Assembly (NCBI GenBank): GCA_963969495.1
Contig: OZ018321.1
Span: 67,097,035 to 67,161,034 of the forward strand
Direction of reading: 5' to 3'
Length of the DNA stretch: 64,000 nt
From: Ceratothoa steindachneri
Lineage: Eukaryota; Arthropoda; Malacostraca; Isopoda; Cymothoidae
Shown here: positions 1 through 12,387 of the stretch, piece after piece
Layout: each line of letters opens with the position of its first letter
Position numbering within the stretch: the stretch's first letter is position 1
Notes under the pieces: generated by a model
The model's database searches: none
Told to the model about the DNA's origin: nothing
Seen by the model: the letters and a program-made list of their open reading frames with translations, nothing else
Program-made: the position numbers and the translations under genes

Positions 1-250
1 CCGTTTGTTCTCCTTGAGGCCAGAGTGTGTTCTCACTTAGGTATTAGTAATAGGACTGGCAAATTTTTGAACCATAAAGAAACACCAGCCATAAGATCTC
101 ACATTGTACATACTGTGTAAAACTGATGGCGTTCCTGAAAACTTTAAAATCCTTGAACAATGTAACAATGAGCTTTCTTTCGCATTTTAGAGTCCATCTA
201 TATTAAAATTCTAAAACCTTCCCTTAACAACGACACGGGTGCGGTTCAAC
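1..250 (+). pseudogene. 3' end of a Penelope-like element, GIY-YIG domain remnant
   Basis: Penelope-like retroelements encode a reverse transcriptase followed by a GIY-YIG endonuclease. Only the C-terminal part of the endonuclease lies in the window; the RT would be to the left. Seen across shifted frames: an 'RTGKFLNHKETPAIRSHI' stretch (about 50-105), then 'FKILEQCNNE' (about 143-175), then 'ESIYIKILKPSLNNDTGAV' (about 191-245). The order and spacing fit the end of PLE GIY-YIG domains, where the glutamate in an E-S-I/L-Y-I motif is a conserved active-site position. At least two frame changes and in-frame stops make it a pseudogene. The family match is from memory of PLE proteins. The hammerhead-like core 230 bp downstream on the same strand independently supports the call. 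Confidence 0.7.
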
Positions 251-480
251 TCCACTTAGTTTAACTACTCCTACAACCACAGCGCTTTCTTCCTGCCTCC
301 ATATTCATTTGAGTTTTCCTCACAGTTCAACCCGGTAGGTTCCATACTCTGCCTTTTTTCTTCCCAATTCTCCTCTTAAATTTAAATAATGTTTTGTATA
401 TCTAAATTGAATTTCACTTTCTGCCAATATGAAATATGTCAGAATTTTTTTTTCTTGCTAATTATCTCCCTTTGTCAGGC
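251..480. other. PLE 3' untranslated region, no gene
   Basis: AT-rich sequence between the GIY-YIG remnant and the hammerhead core, presumably the 3' UTR of the same element. No ORF of note is visible. Confidence 0.4.
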
Positions 481-512
481 CTGATGATAGGCATGGAGCC
501 TGAAACGTTGTC
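481..512 (+). ncRNA. Hammerhead-type self-cleaving ribozyme core (PLE 3' region)
   Basis: The core reads CTGATGA (481-487), then a four-pair stem II AGGC (489-492)/GCCT (498-501) with a five-base loop, then GAAA (502-505), then a minimal stem III C-GTT-G (506-510) followed by TC, where cleavage would be expected after the C at 512. CUGANGA...GAAA is the invariant hammerhead core, and a one- or two-pair stem III is typical of hammerheads in Penelope-like elements. Stem I is not convincing in this copy, so it may be catalytically weak or dead. It lies downstream of the PLE endonuclease remnant, as expected for that element type. Confidence 0.6.
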
Positions 513-602
513 ATTAAACAATCAGTATAATGTAAACTACTTTCTTTTTTATCCGTGGATTCATTCTTAAGATTAAATTATCTTTCGTTCGAAGAAACTA
601 CT

Positions 603-606
<4 letters not shown>

Positions 607-671
<65 letters not shown>

Positions 672-720
672 TAGACAGACAGACAGACAGACAGACAGCC
701 AGAGAGAAATAGATAGATAG
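607..720. repeat. Compound microsatellite (TA)n-(GA)n-(GACA)n-(GATA)n
   Basis: About 48 bp of alternating AT is followed by GAGAGA, then six to seven GACA units (672-698) and a short GATA run. It gives rise to spurious Tyr-Ile and Ser-Leu repeat ORFs that are not genes. Confidence 0.97.
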
Positions 721-1730
721 CGATACCCGTTGAAAGTGATGATAAATCGAACGTGTATTGTCAAACACTTATCCCTTATCTCCCTTAATCACAATCCGCA
801 TCCGCGATAAAGGACGTTTACTAGGATTAGAAGCAAAGCCCTGTGGGTATGGGCTGGAGGAAGAGGGAAAAAATAAGCCAACGGTATAATAGTATAGAGA
901 TTTGAAATAAACTAAACAACTATCATAAAAATTATTATATACGTTTAAAAGTAATGGAGATTTGAGCACGTACTGTCTACCGAATAGCGTTTTTCGATTG
1001 ATAAAGATTCCGTTTCCTTCCCATTTCTTCCCATCATGTCGCTCAATAGTATGTACATTGACGTCGATTTCTCGACAAGCGGTAGTTTATTTAGGAGGCA
1101 TTTATATATTATTATAGTTTATCCCATGTATTATGAAGGGTATTTACGCCTTATGATCTCATGTACAATTTCCGACTTCTCCTTGTCCCTCACTTTATTC
1201 TTTATTGTTTGTGAGCTGGCGGAGTAATGTGCATGTGGTTTTGCCTCCACTTCACTACCATGGATTTGAAGAAGTCTTGCCCTTCTTTCCGATTTATTCA
1301 CTCTATATGTTAGTGGAACCCACTTTAGTGTATGTTTAACAATGTTCAAGTGGCCGCCTTTTTCAGAGCTTGCATGTGTTTTTCTTCCTCTTCCCTTACT
1401 AGGCTGTGCGTACAGTAATTCGGAGCTATGTGGAAAAGGGTAATTATCTTGCTATAATTTTGTGCTAGATCTTCACATTTCTCGCCTTTACTGCTTCTCG
1501 TGCAGAGAAAAATATTCCTTTGTATAATAATGTTACATATTTATGAGACATGCATTTTCAGGCCCATTCTCTTCAGGGATTTAGATATAGCATTTAAATA
1601 AATACTCACGCTTCTCTGGCCTCATAATTATTTTGTATTCATTCTTAAATATGTTAATTTTAAACGAAAGTACTTATATTTGATACTTTCCTTACTTTAG
1701 GAGAGGTACAGACATATACACCACACACAT
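721..1730. other. Unassigned AT-rich DNA
   Basis: Short ORFs of 60-72 codons overlap on both strands without recognisable motifs. I see no gene, RNA or repeat structure here. Confidence 0.5.
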
Positions 1731-1733
1731 ATA

Positions 1734-2955
1734 CGAGGGGAGGTCATTAAGTTTTGCGAATCGGTAGGGCAAAACAGAGGAAGGGGGATGGCTGTCTGTG
1801 GGGTTGTTACGACAAGTTATGACAATTCAGGTCCTGCAGCCGCACGCTCCTGCCTCGTCTATTTAAGAAGCAGTAACTGATCGCAGATCATCAGTCACAC
1901 ATCTTTCAACAATGGAGAAGGTTTGAGCACCGCGCAGTGATCATATTTTTACCAAGGAAGGCAAGAATGCACAAGAGATCCATGAATGCATGGTTGCAGT
2001 GTACACCGACACCGCCCCTTCCTATGCAACCATTGCTCGTTGGAATAGGGAGTTCGGCCATGGTTGTAAGTCCCTTAAAGATGACTCCCGCCCAGGCCGC
2101 CCTTTAGACGTGAGCAACGAGTAAAATGGGGCCTGTGTGAAGAGGATGATCCTCGAAAATCGACGGGTGAAGATCGAAAAAATCAAGCAAGAATTTGGAA
2201 TATCACATGGAAGTGTTATCAACAGCATTCACGACAATTTGGCCAAGACAAAGTTCTCTGCCCTTTGGGTCTCTAGAAACCTAACGCCCCATGATCCACT
2301 TCAACGTCGTCAAAGTTTGGAGGAGCTGCTGCTCCTGTACAACCAAGACCCGGCGGGATTTTAGTCTCGCATAGGGACAAATGATGAAACGTGGGCTCAC
2401 CACTGGGATTCCGAGACCAACCTTGAAAGCATGGCATGGAAGCACAGGGGCTCTCCGACCCCCATCAAGTTCCAGACCCAGCTCTCATCCGGAAAGATCA
2501 TGGCCACCATCTTTTGGGACTTTGAGTGTTGATGATGGACTATGCGCCTACTGGAAGAACAATCACAGGCCAATATTACGCCAAGGGACTGGCTGGGTTA
2601 AAGAAGTGCATCCGTCAGGAGCGGCGCGGCAAGTTAACACGCAGTGTCCTGCTCCTCCGCGACAATACCCCTGTTCCCAAGGACAGATTTTCACAAGCTG
2701 CCCTGCGCGAGTGCGGATTTGAGGAGCTCAACCACATCCCCTACAGTCCAGTTCTGGCCCATAGCGGCCAATTTTTATTTGCTAGCTCAAGGCTGCACTG
2801 CATGGACGCCGGTTTGGGACAAAGAAGATTTCCAACTCACCGTCCAGGAGTGGATTGAAGAGCAGTCTGGAGATTTCTGGTTGTCGGATATTCAAAGCCT
2901 CAGGGACAAGAGGCGCAAGTGCATTGAAGTGAAGGATAGTTATATTGAAAAACCT
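1734..2955 (+). mobile_element. mariner-family transposon, broken transposase
   Basis: The left end follows TATA and reads CGAGGGGAGGTCATTAAG, typical of a mariner inverted repeat. The transposase start is near 1,913 (MEKV, then a stop). Recognisable mariner pieces follow in order: 'FTKEGKNAQEIHECMVAVY' and 'PSYATIARWNREF' (N-terminal helix-turn-helix, 1,950-2,060), 'RPGRPLD' (AT-hook-like linker, about 2,092-2,112), 'RRVKIEKIKQEFGIS' (2,160-2,205), 'DETWAHHWDSET' with the first catalytic Asp (about 2,385), 'RRGKLTRSVLLLRDN' with the second Asp (about 2,625-2,668), and 'SLRDKRRKCIEVK' then 'YIEK' at the C terminus (to 2,952). The third Asp region ('PYSPVLAHSGQFLF') is mutated. Many frameshifts and stops show it is dead. 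No right inverted repeat is seen, because the element runs directly into the next transposon. Confidence 0.85.
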
Positions 2956-3815
2956 CAGTGTGAACTGTTCAGTAGTTCTTGGCAAGTCGATGGAAAGTTA
3001 TAGCGTTGAACAGCGTGTGCAAATCATCAAATGTTATTATCAAAATCAGTGCTCCGTTCGATAAACGTTCCCCAAAAAATAATCTTCAGTGACGAGGCCC
3101 ATTTTTGGATTAGTGGATTTGTGAACAAGCAGAATTGTCGAATTTGGGAAGAAAACATTTCAGGATGAAATACACCAGAAGCAATTGCACCCCAAAAAAG
3201 TCGCTGTTTGGTGCGGATTTTCGTCTAACGGAATCATGGTCCCTATTTATTTGAGAACGAAGATGGGATTGCCATATATGTCAACGGCGAGACCTACAGA
3301 TCGATCACAAGCAACTTCTTGTGGCCCTTAACTGGATTATATGCCTGATATGGATACCTACGACATGTGATTCCAACAGGACGGCGCTACGTGCCACACT
3401 GCCCACACCACGATAGACATTATGCACCAGCAATTTCAGGCCAGGGTCATCTCGTGCAGCGGCGACGTCAACTGCCAACCAAGATCATGCGATTTAACGC
3501 CATTACACTAGTTTCTTTGTGGCTACCTTACAGCGCAGGTCTATGCGAATAATCTGCCAACAAGTGATGCCCTCAAAGTCAACATAACGAAAACCACCCA
3601 ACAAATTCTGCTAGATTTAAAGGACAAAGTTATCTCAAATTGGGCCTCCCAAATACGCTCCACCAAGCGAAGCCACGGGAGACATTTGAACGACATCATA
3701 TTCCACACTCAATGCCATAAAATGTACTTTCAAATTTAAAATAAATTGAGTGCATATATCACACACAACTTTTTTGTTTACATTTAAAATTTAGCGACCT
3801 TATTGAAAGAACCTA
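2956..3815 (+). mobile_element. DD41D-type Tc1/mariner, internally deleted copy, 5'-truncated
   Basis: Transposase start 'MESYSVEQRVQIIKCYYQNQ' (2,990-3,050) is joined by an internal deletion to the catalytic domain. The codons for the first DE are visible ('FSDEAHFWI', 3,086-3,112), then 'KKVAVWCGFSSNGI' (3,197-3,238) and 'QQDGATCHTAHTTIDIMHQQ' (from about 3,375). There are 41 residues between the second Asp and the position of the third catalytic residue in 'CDLTPLH', where D has become H. That spacing is the one reported for rosa-like (DD41D) elements. The right inverted repeat (about 3,792-3,812) reads, in complement, GGTTCTTTCAATAAGGTCGC and abuts (TA)7. The left end is lost at the join with the preceding mariner; similarity to the sister copy at 23.8-24.5 kb begins at about 2,956. 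Frameshifts and stops show it is inactive. Confidence 0.8.
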
Positions 3816-3971
3816 TATATATATATATTTCTTTCCTCGGCATAGGCGGTTTCGAGGAGTAATTGACGCTGCTCTTAGACAAAGTCAAAAATTTAATGTT
3901 TGTCTCCATTGTGTCCTGTTAACATTTCTTTCTCGCGTTTGTCTCTTTGGAAGTAGAGTTACTAAATCGTA

Positions 3972-3973
<2 letters not shown>

Positions 3974-4036
<63 letters not shown>
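3974..4036. repeat. (TA)n microsatellite
   Basis: About 63 bp of uninterrupted AT alternation. A 14-bp TA tract also lies at 3,815-3,829, beside the transposon end. Confidence 0.98.
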
Positions 4037-4040
<4 letters not shown>

Positions 4041-6870
4041 TTCAATAGGTGTATTTAGAGGGGGGTCATGTGCATGTCTTTGTTTTTTTTATATAATAAG
4101 GCTGTTCCCTAGAGTGTTTTCATTATGTACATATATAAAGGTTTTATGGTGTTTTGTTTATAAGGGTGTAATTATAATCCGTGAGATACTATCATTCTAC
4201 CTTCTTCTTTATAGCAATCTGTACACTTGTGTGTTTCTCTCCCAGTGAGCCGCAAGTGATGTCATGTGGGTCATCGATAGCCTTGCTGTTGCTGACATCT
4301 AGAGGGTTGTTTCTTTTTACGGCCATAATACGGGCAGGAGAATCTCTAACTCTAATATCGTTGAGGCATTAACCCTTATTCAAGCATCACAACATTCTTT
4401 ACAGCCATTTACCCTACAAAACTTCAGGTCACGCACCCTCGTTATTGCTCATTTTGTTTCTAGGGAAAAGATTTGGCCCAGAGAAGCAGTAGGTGAGGCC
4501 CAAACGAGCCAAGTGTTCTGAGCTACCGCGGCTACTATATTTCCCATAGCCATTCTTACTTTCTGACACGGCTTCTGCTCTTCGCATTTCTGCATAGACC
4601 AGAGTCGCATGATTTAACAAATACTTAGGATGCGAACGAACACAAAGTTAACGCAGAAACTGAGGAGAAGTCAGAGAAACACACAACGAGAAATATTACG
4701 AATAAGACACAGGGCGCATAAGCTAAATACATGGAAAAAGAAAAAGGCAGTTGAGAGATATAGTAAAAAAAATACAAGTTCGTAATTTGAAATGGGCAGG
4801 ATATATTGCTTGAAGAAACGACAAATGAAGGAAAACCTAAAGTGGTCACCTTCACACATAGAGCAACCTAAAAGAAAATCACGACAAGAGAGGGAGAAAT
4901 AAATCACTCAATGGCAGGCATAGCGTCGCAAACTACATAGTATGGTGGGGTGAGAGAGACAGTGAGAGAGAGGAAGAAAGAGAAACATACGAGTACATGC
5001 AACACTATAGTTGACATCCAGTTAATTACTGAAATACTTTTATTTAAAAATTTAAAGAATGAAATACATTTTGACCAATGGATATACATAATTAATATTT
5101 TGTCGTCCTATTTAGCGGTTTTTGGAGCTGCAGCGACCCTAAGCATAGATTAATACGTTTTGGAAATACACTTTGTAGTATCTCTGACCATGTTTAGAGT
5201 ATGACGTTCATCAATTCTGACCGAGTTTCTGGTTTTGGAGACTGATTCTGTAAACTCCTGCTTTCTATTTCGTATACGTTTTTGGGGCATTTTTTTAGAT
5301 TCAGTTAGTTAAAGACAATTTAAATTTTATAAAATCTACTAAGTTTATTTCATGCGAATGATTAGGACAAAGACGTCGTTTGATGCTGATTTGGTCCTCC
5401 CATTTACGTGTTATTTCCAGTATTACAACAAGACCCATCTCTCACGAATTGGCAACTTTCTTTATCAATCTGACCTGTGCAAACAATGGCATATATGCCT
5501 AGATACGTATTTTCCTGAGTTCAAATTGCCAACCCACCTAACTAAATCTAACCTTCCATCATTCTGAATCTCTATTCACACTATAACAGAAAAGCCACCA
5601 TGTTTCCCTGTTGGTTGTAACCTGTTTATGTCAAGCTCCTGAAAAGTTAAACTCATATATCCGTCTACTGTATGAAAATTGAGCAACCCTCAGAAAATTA
5701 CACTGAAAGATTCAAAGGGTTGTCACTTTCTTTTTTAGCCTATTATTTCCTCTTCTTAATATTACTCAGGTAAAAGAGGTTCCTTCCTAGCTATAGGACC
5801 ATAATATCCAATAGAGAAAATATTTTACTTTAGTAGTCTACTTGGACTGATTTGACTCTTCTACTACATCAGAAGCAATTAACTTAGAGTTTTTCTCATT
5901 GGATCTTTGAACCGCACGAACGCATCCTTCCAAAGGCGCAGGACTACCAGGTCGTGACTTCGCTAATGTTTTAGCCTTTTTAAAATTGACCCATAAATCT
6001 TTTAATGGAAGAAAGTGATATTCTAAATTATTTTCTACTCAATTGTTTTCAATACAATCAAGCCTCAATTTGACTATAAATTCGTCCTCCTTGAAAAACT
6101 TAAATATCCTTGAAGTATTTCTTTCTAAGCATCTTTAATAAATACGCTCTTATATTCTGTGAGGATTGAAACAAATACTAGTCATAAGAATGGCAACATA
6201 TCGGTGTGAAGACTTTTTATTATAAAACTGTGTGAATCCATTCACTTCATACTTATCTATTTATATTGTTTTTAGTCTATAATTTTAATCTTAATTTGTC
6301 TTTATTTAACATCTATACGCTCGGTAAACTTTAGATTTGTTATATTGTTATGCATACTACCTATTGTATTTTCTAAGAGTTTTTAGACTACTAGAGTTAC
6401 CTTCAGTCACCAATGAGAAGACCTGTACGGTATGTCTCTACCCAAGCTCATTCTTATTTTAATTAAATCTCGCAAACAAGGGCTTATTACTATTTTGAAT
6501 TAATGGATTATCTTTCTGACAGATATTCAGTACTCTTTACTATAGTTTAAATGCGATTTCAATTCTTCCAACGGCACAATATTCCATCTTTCACTTCGAG
6601 CACTTTTCCATATTCATGATGATCTTATTTCTGGTTGCTCTCTCACGTGTCTTTATAAAATATAGTATTTTTTTTTATTTTTATTTAAGTGTGGATGAGA
6701 GCTAATCTGTTTCAACGTACTTCTTTGCCCAGAAAACAGGAAAAGTATTATAATGGAAAAACTGGAGTTAGTAAGTTAGGAAATACTCAATATTTGTAAG
6801 CTTCAAAGTCTTTTACAGAAACTCAATCCTTCTTTTTAAAAAGATCATTGATATAAAACTCTAAAGTCGA

Positions 6871-6878
<8 letters not shown>
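4037..6878. other. Unassigned AT-rich DNA
   Basis: Scattered ORFs of 60-78 codons occur on both strands (for example minus-strand 4,625-4,907, hydrophobic, Phe/Ser-rich) but show no family motif. Overlapping frames and composition suggest chance ORFs. I find no repeat pair or RNA structure. Confidence 0.45.

Positions 6879-6916
<38 letters not shown>
6879..6916. repeat. (AT)n microsatellite
   Basis: An A9 run is followed by about 38 bp of alternating AT. Confidence 0.97.
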
Positions 6917-6921
<5 letters not shown>

Positions 6922-9900
6922 ATCGAGTTTTATATCTATTTGCTCTCGTATTCTTCGAATATTTCTCAAATAAAAAATTCGAGTTCAACTTTCAAGTCTT
7001 AGATAACTTTAATTTGAAGCTCAATAAAGCAATCAAATTTTAGATTTCAACCGATTCTTTGTAACAATTTTATGTAGAGTTTTGTAGAATCTAAATTCGT
7101 AGTATTTGCGTATTTTCAAGTGAGTCACAAATTTGCGGAATTCTCTATTCAAATATAGTGGTTCGAGAATTAATCTTTTCAGGGAATTTCCATTTTCCCT
7201 TGACCTACGAGCTTTTCATCGAATTGTTCAATCGATATGCATTATTTTACGACTCTTTCGTAAAAAAGTAGTTTTTGAGACTTTATATTTGACAAAAAAA
7301 GAGTAATAGCCAAAGGGAATGTAATAATATCCACAAAAAAATAGCAATTCTAAATTGTTAAGGAACGCAGAGAGTTGTTCAAACTTTCAAGACAAAAATG
7401 GGTCAAAATAAATAATTTGCTAGGGCCTTGACCATCGACCTACACTAGATTTGATACCTTTTAATTCATATCGCCACCTACAGTTTATCATTGATCGAAA
7501 CCACCATGAATTCCCTGCAACAAAAGCTCCATTCGATGACTTATCACATCCTATGTGACTTAATTTTGCTTAAATCGGAAATGGTGTTTTCACTTGACTG
7601 GGCCCTAGCCCAAAGGCGTCCAAAATATTCTTAAAAATTGGGAGCAATTTCATGCGAGGTACTTTAGTTTCTCTTTATAGAACCTATATGATCTTTTTAG
7701 TAGATATATGAAATAGAGATATAAACAGCATTTAGATATATCGATTCTTACATAAAAATATGTAGAAGTGAGTAAAAGGACATTGTCTCTGCTCTCTGTG
7801 GGGATCGTAGACCATGCGTTCGCAATTGTCCGGATCAGGGTCTTTTTCCATTTCGAATGGATTACGAAATAGATCATCGCGATTTTTCATAAAATTCATA
7901 AAATAGAAACTACACAGAAATATTTAGAAATCATTCATTGAAATCTTTATAGGAATAATGAAGTTATTTCCAGCGTGCTTATAATTGTCGGCGATAAATA
8001 CTTATATCGTGTTTCTTATGATTTTTATACATATCACGTTATTGACATTTATTAATCCTTTCCATTATCTACTCAAATAATGAGCAGTTCTACTTGTTTT
8101 TTACAGTCTGAAAAATGGATTTCCAAATTAGATTGAATCCGCAAGGGGCGTGGATGCTGTAAGGGGGGCGATGCCACTGCTATAAGTGAAATCTAGAGGA
8201 GCGGCACCCCCTCTCACGCCCAAGCACCCAAGAGATACTGGTGATCATTCTCCTCTCGTCTTTTGCACCTCTTTTAAATCACCCATTCTCTTTTCCACTT
8301 CTGTATAGACCCAACAAAGGGTGAAAGAGGGTATTAAACATTCTATTAACAGCAAGTGAATTTCATTTTACCTTACTGGTGGACTAGTTAATTAGTATCC
8401 AACACTAAGGTGCGCATGAAAAAAATTCAATTTTAGTGGGCATTAGCTATTTAGGATTACGTATCGACTAACAAATAAGGAGGAATTGACAAAATTAATA
8501 ACTCTTGATTCGTAGGCGAACTTCCTTTCAACGCAATTTCCTTTATATTGAGCTCGGAATATATGAAAGAAGAGTTCATTAAAGGAAGAGTAATAGGCCA
8601 AACTTGTACAGAAATACGTTATAAATTCTTAATGACCGTGTTAACGGGTAAGGAAATTTCAGAAACCTATTTTGACTTTAAGAGTGTAAAAACAAGCACA
8701 AAAGTTCGTAAGAGCCTATTTATGATGGTATTGGCGATAGCAATTTCGAAATTTTCACGTTCCTAAAAGAAATCCATAACAAACAAAACTTTAACCTCTC
8801 CATACAGAGCTCTGTAATTATAAATAGGAATATTTAGAATGAGAATGACAAGTGTGTCTAGGTCAAAATACTGTCATTTTCTTAACAAACGCTTCGAAAT
8901 TGATAACTAGTGATCCAATATGATCTGAGTAAATGAGAACGGCCATTCAAAATGGATATCTTCTAATTATAATAATTGCCGTAAAGGATAGTCTTTAATT
9001 ATCTATGAGGAGATTTAATAAGTATAGGAATTTCCAAATACACTTTAAAACAATACCTTTATACGATTATCAACGATGTATGAAAGGGGACAACTTTAAT
9101 TCTAAACAATTATAGACTAATTTACGAGGATGAGCTTTGAGGGTTAAACTACAAGTCGCTATTATACTCTGGGATTGAGGTCATTTAACTTAGCAGAAGA
9201 ATTTGAAACAACAAAAGTCAGACTTGCTTGAATGAAGGATGGAAAATTAGTGGAATTAGGATTGAGAAGACATGTAAATAACTTTGCTACGACTCAATCC
9301 ATCAATGAACGTTTCACATTTTCTAAACATTTAAAAGATTACGGAAGTAACGCAGGACGTTTCATTATATATACTTATTTTACATTGATATTTTTTTTTT
9401 CTTGTAACCTCATACTCCTATTTCAGGTTACTACTTCGTTTTTAAATCTTTATCCCATAGTAAAATGGGATTTTTGAGTCTTGTACTCCATGCTCTTAAT
9501 TACTTGTATTCTACCATTTAATCTTTAAAATTGGTTGTTCTTTTATATTGATGTTTCAGTAATTATTTATCCAGTCAGTTAACTGACTGCTAGCGAAAAC
9601 CATTATTAATTTCCTTTTTACAATTTTTATTTTGCTAATCTCTCTAATCATCATATCCTTCCGCAACCAGTTCCATTGCAAGCTAATGGCAATGTTAATT
9701 AGTGTTGACTATTTTGTCCTTGTAAAGAGCCAGAATTAACATCGTTGAAGAGACGAAAGGGTAAGAAGCTTGAAGAACCTTGAATTTAAATACACATGGA
9801 TGTGTTTAGTTTGCATTAATGAGTTAAGCGGATAAGTTCATAGGTTTTATAAGGTTTGAAAATTAGCATAAGATAGAAAATAGCATATAGAGGAAAGAGA

Positions 9901-11188
9901 ATAAATAAATAAGGTAAAGAAATAAGAATGAATAAAGATGCATATATAAAGAAATAGATAAAGACTAATAAAATGTCAGGCAGGGTGAAAATTTCTCTGT
10001 CTCAGTATGAATTGCAATATCTTTTAAGGTACTCCTATTCCTTGTGACGTTCTTTTGTTAGGAATTCACCGTGTTTGCATCTAAAGGGTTAGAGCAATAC
10101 AGATTCTTGCCATAATAGCTTTGATGCGAAAACCTGAACTTGATGAAGACAAGAGAAAAATTAATTGGATTTGATCAAAGAAAAGATTCTATGACCTCTC
10201 TAGTTACCTTAATATACCTTAGTCTAGATTAATGCAGCAAAGGACATATGAAATGAGATTTAATATTAAAATCAAAGACCCTCTTTACCTGAAAACTAAA
10301 CAATTTTTGTGTAGTATAATAAATATGCCAACATCAAAAATAAAGTACTAAATTAAAAAATGTAATAATTAGGCTTTATATTTGAAAAGAGATTAACGTG
10401 TGATTACATATCTAAAACGCAGATTAGATCTAAACCAATGGAATTATTTTCGACGGGGTAGAAACAAAGGAGGAAGGGAAGCATAGGAGTATGCATAAGC
10501 AATTCGACAGCTGAAAGGCAGCTTGGAATAGGGCTTTCTTTAGTGCAGAGGTGAATCAATATAGGAACAGGAGAATCCATACAGATTTCATCTTGGAGCC
10601 CAATGCAGCAAATAATAAGGCACGTTCATCCTTAAAAGGCAGACATGTTCTAGAGTGTAGCTATGAAAAATGATTACTAATCCTTGAGAAAAATTCAGAG
10701 AAAAATTAATTAAAAAGTGATAAGATCTTTTAAAAAAAAACCTCCTCTTTTTAATCTTTACATTAAGTGCAGAAATAATTTAGAAGCATCGCGCTCCATA
10801 CTTAAGCTCTACATCTACATAAAATATTTCTTATAAAAGAAATAAAAAAAACAGACAAAAACTAAAATTAATAATAATAAAAATTTATAACACCTATGAG
10901 AAAGCGAGAAATAGTAAAACGGATGAAGAGAAAGAATCCGTAGAGCGACTGGCTCATACTAATGGTCAGCTGATTCCTTTCTAGGAGGACATAAATGACC
11001 TAATGACTTGGATAACTCGAAATTCCCATTAAAGAGATGTAAATTTGTGAAGAAATCAATTAAAGTGCCTTAACTACCTGCCTCTTCAGCAAGTCAGTGG
11101 CGGTCTAAATATGTAAACATTCCCAGACATAGTCTGGCCATATCAACTTAGTATATGGCCTCGAGATCATTTAATCAGTTCGAAACCC
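6917..11188. other. Unassigned AT-rich DNA
   Basis: No recognisable gene. The longest ORFs (8,548-8,766 plus, 72 codons; 9,232-9,477 plus, 81 codons; 7,650-7,877 minus, 75 codons) match nothing I know. A GC-richer patch at 8,140-8,225 contains imperfect inverted segments (GGGGCGTG near 8,146 against CACGCCC near 8,215). 9,898-9,965 is A-rich low complexity with AATA/AAT units. Confidence 0.45.
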
Positions 11189-12160
11189 TGTCTGGAAACC
11201 ACCCCCTCAATTGTGCTCGATTATCACCCTCCAGTTGAAAGTGGAAAACGAGATCTATCCACTCCCCCGTCCTCCAGTTGCTGTGAGGCGCCAGTGACTT
11301 GGGGCTGTTTACACGGCTACATTCCAAATCTTCCATGGGACGCCTGGTGTCTTACGCCTCTCTTGCTAACCCCGTCCCTCACAGAAACACGCCGTATTTA
11401 TGCGAGCGACTCCATTCATTGTCAGCGAGAGTTCTTCCGAAGTCCGTCCGTCACCTTCCCCTTCGAGTCGCCGTGTCGACGCCTATGATCCCTTGCGCGG
11501 ATCTTACCTTCTTAATCTTTTAGGTCAGAGACAGATTACTCTCCTTTGTTATTCCCAATTCGGAGGGCTAACCAAGATCAACTCCCTGCTCATTCTCTCC
11601 AATCTACATGGTCCGTGTAGCTTAACCTCGACCGTGATACAAGTTCAAGGAAGTGCGAGAAGTCCTTCCGTGCAGATTCCCATCTGGTCGCCGAGCCGAC
11701 ACCAGGCCCTGGAGCGGAATCCCCTCCCCCTTCGTAAATCCCATTTGGAGGACAACTTGGAACCTGATTTATGCACATCTTCCGCCCTACGAATTCCTCC
11801 CGAGGCCTCATCGAATTCCCTGCCGCTGAGGTAAACCGAGGTCCCACTCCAGTGATTTTTCCTCCACTTAATTCACTTCCCGAAAACTTCCGTAATTCCC
11901 CGCATTTAATTAATATTATCTCAACCCGCGTTTAATAACGGTCTTTTAAGTGATTGTTACTATTCCTGGTCTATTCCCATTTATTCTTTGCCCGCCTGTA
12001 TTAACAAATGGCCACTTATTCATTATTATTTTTGTTTACTTAGTTTTCGTGACTAATAATAATTATATTATTCACTTGTATATTAAAGGTTATTTTTGTA
12101 AGAGGGTTTTATTTCAATAACTCCTGAGCTAAAACGGTAATCTCGATTCCCCCCGTTTTA
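11189..12160. other. GC-richer block, unassigned (possible LTR or lost exon)
   Basis: From 11,189 to about 11,880 base composition rises sharply above the flanks, and then decays into AT-rich sequence with an A-T-rich tail. Plus-strand ORFs of 91, 74 and 144 codons overlap here (the longest 11,400-11,834, Ser/Pro/Arg-rich), but none shows a known domain and the frames compete, so coding is unlikely. A partial internal repeat is visible: GCGAGAG-TTCTTCCG near 11,424 resembles GCGAGAAGTCCTTCCG near 11,655, each followed by TCGCCG and a GTCGACGCC or GCCGACACC. Polypyrimidine runs and a TG start at 11,189 would suit a retrotransposon LTR, but I could not find matching CA ends with a target duplication. 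Confidence 0.35.
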
Positions 12161-12296
12161 TTGGCCAAACTTGGATTAACGCCCTCGAATAAAAATTGGG
12201 CACAAGCCCTTAGCCGGGACTTGCCGGCCTGCTGAATACCTGTAGGTCTGACTCTGTATAGAGCGTGACAGCACCGTATCGTTCCTCGATACCTAA

Positions 12297-12387
<91 letters not shown>

